From the NCBI GenBank assembly GCA_028277025.1, contig JAPYVG010000025.1, forward strand, positions 1 to 28,396: DNA of 28,396 bases, written 5' to 3'. This stretch comes from Sulfolobaceae archaeon (GTDB lineage Archaea; Thermoproteota; Thermoprotei_A; Sulfolobales; Sulfolobaceae). Each line of letters opens with the position of its first letter. The stretch's first letter is position 1. Shown here one piece after another: positions 23,637 through 28,396 of the stretch. A program made the position numbers and the translations under genes. Below the pieces are notes generated by a model that worked only from the letters and a program-made list of their open reading frames with translations, ran no database searches and was not told the DNA's origin.

Positions 23637-24891
23637 ATGTGGGGGGTTTAAGTTGAAGGGAGGGAAAGTGGAAATTAATAGGAGATTTGCAGCAACACTA
23701 TTCGACGAGTTCGCCCCAGCAGATGTAATGGGCATAGAGAACTGCATGAGATGCGGAGTTTGCTCTTATACTTGCCCGTTCTGGTTAGTTGATAAAAAAT
23801 CCACTAACGTTCCGGCTTGGAGAACATACGAAATTAACAAGATTTACTCAATGTTCTATACTGGGTACGGAATAGTTGCTAGGTTCCTAAGGCTTAGGAG
23901 GGTAAAGGGAAATGAGGTAATGAAATGGGTTGAATCGGCATATAATTGCACAGCTTGCGGTGCATGTACTTTCACCTCACCAATGGAAATACCTAACTGG
24001 TATACAGCATTAATTATGAGAAGAGCATTACATCTAAGCGGGTTTAACTACGAAAGCGCTGAGAAAATTATAGGGAATGCGAAAAGCGTAGGTAATTCAC
24101 TAGGCTTAACACAAGATGAGTGGAAAGATATAGCAAATAAGGCCGGATTACCAGTCGATAAAAAGGATGCCGAAGTCTTATACGTTCCTTCACCATTAGA
24201 AATAGAAGAACAAGAATTGTTAACTGAAGCTTCTGAAGCGTTTTCGAAGTTAAAAGTTAACTTTACCGTAAGTTCGATAATTTCAGATCCAGGCTACTAC
24301 CCGTACTTCCTAGGGGATTTTGAAACCGCAAGGAAGATGTACTTAAACGTACTGGAAACAGCTAAGAAGTTAGGAGTTAAAAGGATAGTAACTACAGATG
24401 GTACTGCATTCTTCTGGTTGAGATGGCAAGGTCCTAAGAGTTCAAGAGTTCCACTTGATATAGAGGTTAAGCACTTGTCCGAAATTGCCTATGAAAGGTA
24501 TAAATCTGGGACTAAGTTTAAGAAAGCCGATATAGAAGCACCTACAATACCGCATTATTCTGAGTTCTTAAGTAGGCTAGGAGGAGTTGAAGAACCCGTA
24601 AGACAACTATTAAGGGCTACTGCTCCAGAGTTTAAAGAGCCAAAAGTTCCCCCATCCTCACACAACTTGTACACATGCCCACACCACCTGGAATTAATAA
24701 GTGAAGTAAAAGATAACGTTAAGAAGGTTAGAGGGTTCATAGTACAACAACTCAATAAATGGGAAGGAAAGAGTGTCATAGTATTCGACCCTAACTGTAA
24801 GAAGTCTCTTGAAAACGCAATAGCTGATGGTCAGGCTAACTTTAAGGAAGTAATCTACTTCACTAGGTTAATAGCTAAGGGTGTTGAATAG
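23617..24891 (+). CDS. isp2: Isp2-type (HdrD-like) iron-sulfur protein with degenerate CCG domains
   Basis: Counting from the ATG at 23617 the protein has 424 residues. It has one complete [4Fe-4S] motif (C43, C46, C49, C53 in CMRCGVCSYTCP) and a second with three Cys and a Ser at the fourth place (C111, C114, C117, S121). The remaining part resembles HdrD/HdrB-type CCG domains in order, but the conserved Cys are replaced: SDPGYYPYFLG where WCCG would be, and KRIVTTDGTAFFW where a SCPGC would be. It should conduct electrons but not form the non-cubane cluster of HdrB. The start is uncertain: a TTG at 23653 with GGGGGG upstream is possible, and a TTG at 23602 is less likely. Confidence 0.8.
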   Translation: MVGEKFECGGFKLKGGKVEINRRFAATLFDEFAPADVMGIENCMRCGVCSYTCPFWLVDKKSTNVPAWRTYEINKIYSMFYTGYGIVARFLRLRRVKGNEVMKWVESAYNCTACGACTFTSPMEIPNWYTALIMRRALHLSGFNYESAEKIIGNAKSVGNSLGLTQDEWKDIANKAGLPVDKKDAEVLYVPSPLEIEEQELLTEASEAFSKLKVNFTVSSIISDPGYYPYFLGDFETARKMYLNVLETAKKLGVKRIVTTDGTAFFWLRWQGPKSSRVPLDIEVKHLSEIAYERYKSGTKFKKADIEAPTIPHYSEFLSRLGGVEEPVRQLLRATAPEFKEPKVPPSSHNLYTCPHHLELISEVKDNVKKVRGFIVQQLNKWEGKSVIVFDPNCKKSLENAIADGQANFKEVIYFTRLIAKGVE

Positions 24892-25196
24892 TGGGAATAC
24901 TTTCAAGGATACTGGGTATTGATGAGATAGTAAAGAGTTTTGAAGAGAACCTAAGAGCCTTAGAAGTGTTTAATTTGAAGAGGGAGAGAGAGGACTCATT
25001 AGAGTTACTGAAAAGGATTGCTAACCTATATAATGTAAATCTTGATGTTAAAAAGGTTCAAAGGACACTTGACGATAAAGAGAGGTTAACGTCTTTAGCC
25101 TCAAACGTTACCCCGCTAGAAATTGAAAAGCCCGAAGAAGTGTTATGGGAGTTAGCACAAGCGATAAAACCTAAGGGGAGAAAATGCCAACAATAG
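24891..25196 (+). CDS. Small helical protein of unknown function in the hydrogenase operon
   Basis: This 101-residue protein starts at a GTG overlapping the isp2 stop by one base. It is helical and charged (VKSFEENLRALEVFNLKRE, then NLYNVNLDVKKVQRTLDDKERL) with a single Cys near the C-terminus. It has no membrane helix. It overlaps the next gene by 13 bases. I do not recognise the family. The overlap on both sides shows it is a real operon member, presumably concerned with assembly of the hydrogenase complex. Confidence 0.65.
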   Translation: MGILSRILGIDEIVKSFEENLRALEVFNLKREREDSLELLKRIANLYNVNLDVKKVQRTLDDKERLTSLASNVTPLEIEKPEEVLWELAQAIKPKGRKCQQ

Positions 25197-25630
25197 TTGC
25201 TGTGGGTTATTGGTATAAGGGGGATTACCAAATACCGTTATTATTAATGGAGGAGCTAAGGGGAGAAGGGGTAGAAGTTTTAGACCTCTCCTTAGGTGCG
25301 ATTAAGGCATCTACTTTTTTATCCGAACTCTCCCCCTCTAAACTCATAATTTTAGCAAGTGAGAAGAGGGGAAGGAAGGAATTAAGGGTTTATAAAATAA
25401 ATAGGCAAGAAGAATCCCCTTATGAGGCTTGGGCTGAAGTTTATAATAACATGAGAGCATACTTTATGGACGTGGACAGTTTAATAAAAACCGCTATCGC
25501 ACTCAACTCATTACCAGACGATACTACGGTTATCGAATGCGAGGTTGAAAACACTGACGGTGAGTTAAGTCAGTGGGGTAAGGAATGTATGGAATTAATG
25601 AAAAAGGAGGTGTTAAAGTTATTAAAGTAA
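25184..25630 (+). CDS. M52-protease-like protein without the Ni-sensing residues
   Basis: This 148-residue protein has the layout of a HyaD/HycI maturation protease: an N-terminal strand and loop (IVAVGYWYKGDYQIPLLLMEEL), a second strand (VEVLDLSLGAI), a third (SKLIILASEKRG), and a C-terminal part (VIECEVENTDGELSQWGKECMELMKKEV) like the protease segment that follows the Ni-binding region. However, only one acidic residue (D14) lies in the first loop, the second Asp of the family (IIIDA in the neighbour) is replaced by LAS, and the later conserved His is absent. It is thus probably a non-catalytic paralog of the protease at 26904-27425, perhaps a chaperone for the large-subunit tail. Homology is suggestive, not certain. 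An AAGGGGAGAAA lies upstream of the ATG. Confidence 0.5.
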   Translation: MPTIVAVGYWYKGDYQIPLLLMEELRGEGVEVLDLSLGAIKASTFLSELSPSKLIILASEKRGRKELRVYKINRQEESPYEAWAEVYNNMRAYFMDVDSLIKTAIALNSLPDDTTVIECEVENTDGELSQWGKECMELMKKEVLKLLK

Positions 25631-26094
25631 AAGATCAGGCTTATGTAATAACCTTTGTTAGGCCAATACCAGAGGATTACGTTAACGTGAATGCTGAAAT
25701 AGTATTTGATGATAGGAATGAAAAGTTCGTTAAGGAAGTTTTAATAAAGGATGGAGATGTGCAATACGCTGTAGACACTTTCTTAAATTCCCTTTTAAAA
25801 AGAGGGATTAGATTGGAGGATGTAGTGTGGTCTTACGAGGTTTATTTAGAAGTTACACCGGAAAAGAGGGTAAAGTTGAGCATTCAAATACCTTCAGTAC
25901 TACCGCTTATAGGAAATGTTACTACCACGGGGATTATAATAAGTAATGATCCGGATATGAAAATGAGGGTTAGGAATTTCACTACAGTGCAAATAGATAA
26001 GACTATTAAGGTTATCAAGAGGTCAGAAAAGTACCTTAAAATTCCTCTGATTTTATCGGAATTAGAAAAGTTATTAAATTATATTAATACTTGA
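25585..26094 (+). CDS. Conserved-looking protein of unknown function in the hydrogenase operon
   Basis: The frame encodes 169 residues from the ATG at 25585, overlapping the preceding gene by 46 bases. A strong GGAGGTG (25606-25612) lies inside this overlap, 8 bases before an ATT codon (25621) in frame, while no ATG, GTG or TTG is available there. The true start may therefore be the ATT, giving 157 residues starting (M)KVKDQAYVITF. The protein has alternating strand and helix segments (VITFVRPIPEDYVNVNAEIVF, VKLSIQIPSVLPLIGNV and VIKRSEKYLKIPLILSELEKLL). No Cys and no known motif are seen. I do not recognise it. Confidence 0.6.
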   Translation: MYGINEKGGVKVIKVKDQAYVITFVRPIPEDYVNVNAEIVFDDRNEKFVKEVLIKDGDVQYAVDTFLNSLLKRGIRLEDVVWSYEVYLEVTPEKRVKLSIQIPSVLPLIGNVTTTGIIISNDPDMKMRVRNFTTVQIDKTIKVIKRSEKYLKIPLILSELEKLLNYINT

Positions 26095-26104
26095 AAAATA
26101 AACG

Positions 26105-26125
26105 AAAAGGATATATATTCCTTTT
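26105..26125 (+). promoter_or_regulatory. Palindromic TATA box before the nucleotidyltransferase-like gene
   Basis: The arms AAAAGGA (26105-26111) and TCCTTTT (26119-26125) are perfect inverted copies around TATATAT. The TATA stretch is about 22-28 nt before the ATG at 26140, the right distance for a leaderless transcript. The dyad is therefore both core promoter and candidate operator, and divides the hydrogenase genes into two transcription units. Confidence 0.6.
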
Positions 26126-26139
26126 GAGAATTATATGTT

Positions 26140-26904
26140 ATGTCTGGAGTGTATCCCTTTGATTTACAGTTAAGAAAAGTAGATGTAAATAAACAGTTAG
26201 AAAAATTTTTGACAGAAGCAGAACAAATACATAAGGAGTTAAAAAAGAACAACGTGAAAGCACTAGTTTACGGCTCAGTAGGTATTTTCTACCACGTAAA
26301 GAACAACAATTTAGCAGTAGAGCTTATGAAACTATACCGGAGGGGAGGAGTACAAGATATAAACATGATTGTAAAGAAAGAGAACAGAGACGAGTTTAAG
26401 AGAGTAATTTACGAACTGGGTTACACGCCTTATTTTCACCTTGAGAAAGCATTAGGAGACATAGCTGGGATGTTTTTTAAAGAAGAATATGTGGTAAAGG
26501 TTTATTATAGTGATTTCATGGAATTTAACCGTGTTATTCCGATAGATTGGAACGCAGATTTCGTAATGAATAAGACAGATTTAGTACTGTCTAAATTACA
26601 AATTCATAACGCATCAGATAAGGACTTGGCTGACTTCTTAGCACTACTTTTAGTAGACTTTGACGATAGCAAAATAATAGAGCTGACCTCCTCAGATTGG
26701 GGTTTATGGAAAGACGTTACTGATAACTTAAACAAGGCTAGGCAATTAATTTCAAGGTTAATAACGGATGAAATAAAGGAGAGAGAGGAAATGATGCCGT
26801 TAACAAGTAAAGTTGTGAAACTTCATGGAAAAATAATGAATTCTACAAAAAAAGAAACTTGGAAACCTTCACCAGAAGGTTCGAAATATTGGCGTGATTT
26901 TTAA
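26140..26904 (+). CDS. Nucleotidyltransferase-fold protein
   Basis: This 254-residue protein contains the NTase core pattern: ALVYGSVGIFYHV (G45, S46), then RRGGVQDINMIV with D73 and Asn75 in place of the usual second Asp, and a Tyr/Phe-rich continuation (ELGYTPYFHLEKALG). The C-terminal half is helical, with DLVLSKLQIHNASDKDLADFLALLL as in AbiEii/archaeal NTase families where K-L and D-D follow the core. With one catalytic Asp altered, transfer activity is uncertain. It might modify or bind nucleotide or protein. The stop overlaps the next ATG by one base (TAATG), so it is co-translated with the maturation protease; the link with hydrogenase assembly is unexplained. Confidence 0.65.
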   Translation: MSGVYPFDLQLRKVDVNKQLEKFLTEAEQIHKELKKNNVKALVYGSVGIFYHVKNNNLAVELMKLYRRGGVQDINMIVKKENRDEFKRVIYELGYTPYFHLEKALGDIAGMFFKEEYVVKVYYSDFMEFNRVIPIDWNADFVMNKTDLVLSKLQIHNASDKDLADFLALLLVDFDDSKIIELTSSDWGLWKDVTDNLNKARQLISRLITDEIKEREEMMPLTSKVVKLHGKIMNSTKKETWKPSPEGSKYWRDF

Positions 26905-27425
26905 TGAAAAGGATAGCAATTGTTGGAGTGGGTAATAGGTTAATGGGAGATGACGGTTGCGGTTCATATATAGCTGAATTCCTAAGGGATAAAGTTCAAG
27001 GTGCTGATGTAATAGATTTAGGGAGTTCTGGCGTTAATTCACTGGACTTATTGAAAGACTACGACGTACTAATAATCATAGACGCAATGTTGGGGGAAAA
27101 CGACGTTGAGGTTAGAAAGATGGAAATAAGTGTGGATGAGGAAGAGATGACATCAACAGTATTAGACTTAGAGTATTCTGGTTCTCATGGTGTCGGTATT
27201 CAGAGCTTACTTTTCATGTTAAAGCTCATGGGCTTCTCACCGGAAGTTTACTTGATCGGCTGTAAACCATACAAGATAGAACCGAGAGTAGGGTTATCTG
27301 AGGAAGTCAGGAAAAACTTACCCCTCGTGGTTAGAGAGCTAATAAATCTAGCTTCTAAGTTCGACGTTAGGATTGAGGAAAGTGCAATAAAGGAGGTGGA
27401 TAAAATTGAGTATAGACTTAACTAA
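26904..27425 (+). CDS. Hydrogenase maturation protease (M52 family, HyaD/HycI-like)
   Basis: This 173-residue protein has the canonical start GVGNRLMGDDGCG (acidic pair D16/D17), the second Asp (IIIDAM, D60), and the SGSHGVGIQ segment with H95; in family structures an acidic residue, an Asp and a His at these places bind the Ni of the immature large subunit. It cleaves the tail after the last motif His once Ni is inserted, in the cytoplasm. The 1g large subunit (34-residue tail) is the obvious substrate; the 2e large subunit has no tail. A longer C-terminus than usual (EESAIKEVDKIEYRLN) contains a GGAGGTG used by the next gene. Confidence 0.93.
   Translation: MKRIAIVGVGNRLMGDDGCGSYIAEFLRDKVQGADVIDLGSSGVNSLDLLKDYDVLIIIDAMLGENDVEVRKMEISVDEEEMTSTVLDLEYSGSHGVGIQSLLFMLKLMGFSPEVYLIGCKPYKIEPRVGLSEEVRKNLPLVVRELINLASKFDVRIEESAIKEVDKIEYRLN
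27391..27398 (+). promoter_or_regulatory. Strong Shine-Dalgarno site deciding the TTG start of the next gene
   Basis: AGGAGGTG lies 7 nt before the TTG at 27406 within the end of the protease gene. No ATG is available in this frame near it, so the TTG start is well supported. Confidence 0.7.
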
Positions 27426-28071
27426 TGAAAGGGATGTAGTGGAGGACTTCATAGGTGAAATACCATTTAACGTCCTGGTTCTCGCTAATTATAACTTTTA
27501 TACATTAGTTAATGAGATAAAGAATGCATTTAACACTAAGTACTTAATAGAATTATTACCGTCAGATGTAATACTACTCCATATTTTTAATGAGAAGATA
27601 AAGATCGGGAATCTAATGCTAAACTCTCAGAAACCGAGTATAATTATTGCCCCCTATTACGTGATTAAGACATTAAAAGAATGGGATCTTTTACTCCATT
27701 ACGAGAAAATTGGGAAAGAAGAGATTGTAGTTTTAAACACTGAAGACCCTTGTGGAGAGGAAGAGATAATAGTTAATGGTTATGACATTTCATCAAGGCT
27801 TTTTAAAAAGAAATTGATTGCAATGTGCGGTAAGGAAAATAATGTGAAGATCGTTAACGGAGTGCTTAGGGAATTCATTAAGTCCAGCAAACCTATAGTA
27901 GTTTATTCAAATGAGGTGAATGATGAAGGAAAAAGGAAGATAACCCACATGAATATTAAGGTTGATTTTTACATATCGCTTTTTAAAAATTCATCAAAGT
28001 TAGAAATAGAAGGATATGAGAGTGTTAAAACAGTACTAAATAAAATATTTACGGAAATAAACAAAATATAG
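27406..28071 (+). CDS. Unknown protein at the end of the hydrogenase cluster
   Basis: This 221-residue protein starts at TTG and overlaps the protease gene by 20 bases. It begins with a region like a Rossmann-type alpha/beta domain (FNVLVLANYNFYTLVNEIKNAF, then KPSIIIAPYYVIKTL), contains EDPCGEEE, and continues with IAMCGKENNVKIVNGVL and a C-terminal helix. Two Cys are present but no clear cluster motif. It has no signal or membrane helix. I do not recognise the family. Overlap with the protease and the lack of a promoter in between indicate it belongs to the same unit and probably aids maturation. Confidence 0.65.
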   Translation: MSIDLTNERDVVEDFIGEIPFNVLVLANYNFYTLVNEIKNAFNTKYLIELLPSDVILLHIFNEKIKIGNLMLNSQKPSIIIAPYYVIKTLKEWDLLLHYEKIGKEEIVVLNTEDPCGEEEIIVNGYDISSRLFKKKLIAMCGKENNVKIVNGVLREFIKSSKPIVVYSNEVNDEGKRKITHMNIKVDFYISLFKNSSKLEIEGYESVKTVLNKIFTEINKI

Positions 28072-28396
28072 TGTTAGATAGTACTATAATTTAAAAATGA
28101 AAAAACAATGATGAATCTGTTAACATAATTTTAGTGAAGTTATAAAATTTTAGTAGTAAGACGTTAAACAATGTTAAAATCCTATTAACCGCCTTACAAG
28201 TATGTTATCTTAAAATACTAATCTAGCCTGTTCTTTCAAAAAAATTACAAATATTTCCTTCTCTTATCTCCCTAGACCCCAAATTCATCACCCCGAAAAT
28301 AATTCAAGGGAGTTAAAAAGTGAATAAAATAATTTAACTAAATATTCTTGCAAAATAGTAATATTATCTTGCAAGAGCAAGATAGTTAGGAGTAAG
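28072..28396. other. AT-rich stretch without a gene
   Basis: No convincing ORF is seen on either strand. T- and A-rich runs after 28075 would suit a transcription end of the hydrogenase operon. The last 60 bases contain two TCTTGCAA-type motifs and a hairpin, and may be the promoter region of a gene beyond the window. Confidence 0.5.
28365..28384. repeat. 8-bp inverted repeat near the window end
   Basis: TATCTTGC (28365-28372) and GCAAGATA (28377-28384) are perfect inverted copies with a 4-base spacer. A related half, TTCTTGCAA, occurs at 28345-28353. This may be an operator for a gene beyond the window. Confidence 0.45.

Noticed and set aside
1..28396. CRISPR arrays, tRNA or rRNA genes
   Set aside because: No regularly spaced direct repeats, cloverleaf-like stretches or rRNA-like conserved sequence were noticed on either strand.

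Overview
The window looks like chromosomal DNA of a hyperthermoacidophilic crenarchaeon of the order Sulfolobales (Acidianus, Metallosphaera, Sulfurisphaera or Stygiolobus type). The DNA is AT-rich. Many first genes have a TATA-like box about 25-30 nt before the start codon, as expected for leaderless mRNAs, while internal operon genes use GGTGA/GGAGGTG Shine-Dalgarno sites. The gene families (IS607, VapBC, crenarchaeal [NiFe] hydrogenases with Isp1/Isp2) also fit. I cannot name the species from sequence alone.

Layout. (1) 1-1475: the tnpA end of an IS607-family element, apparently inserted at a vapBC antitoxin-toxin locus whose vapB is frameshifted, followed by about 350 bases with no gene. 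(2) 1476-3762: a class III aminotransferase behind a dyad-flanked promoter, a frameshifted SRPBCC-like gene, and a frameshifted Met/Gly-rich small membrane protein. (3) 3793-7958, minus strand: a tight maturation operon, hypE - double zinc-knuckle protein - hypC - hypD - class II aldolase - two small unknowns - a HypC paralog without Cys2. (4) 8144-13733: a cytosolic group 2e-like [NiFe] hydrogenase (small and large subunit) preceded by a CoxG-like SRPBCC protein and followed by an HxlR-type regulator, a DUF1641 protein, a degenerate large-subunit paralog missing two of the four Ni ligands, and a third hypC. (5) 13708-19050: mostly non-hydrogenase genes: a beta-helix protein, an APC permease, a small membrane protein, a thioredoxin-domain protein, and a polytopic membrane protein. 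(6) 19103-28071, plus strand: a membrane-bound, Tat-exported group 1g-like [NiFe] hydrogenase operon (small subunit, very long large subunit, Isp1 cytochrome b, Isp2 Fe-S protein), three little-known proteins, then a second unit with a nucleotidyltransferase-fold protein, the M52 maturation protease and an unknown.

How it fits together. HypC/HypD/HypE build and deliver the Fe(CN)2CO group. HypA, HypB and HypF are not in the window. The 1g large subunit has a 34-residue tail after its last Ni-site motif, so it needs the M52 protease. The 2e large subunit ends exactly at the motif His, so it does not. The exported 1g enzyme would pass electrons through Isp2/Isp1 to the quinone pool. The cytosolic 2e enzyme has no membrane subunit here, and the adjacent SRPBCC protein is a candidate quinone-handling partner.

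The most unusual signals are the degenerate large-subunit paralog, three HypC proteins with complementary losses of Cys2 and His, unusual Fe-S ligand sets in both small subunits, an Isp2 whose HdrD-like domain has lost its CCG cysteines, a protease-like protein lacking the Ni-sensing residues, and several inverted repeats built around promoters.
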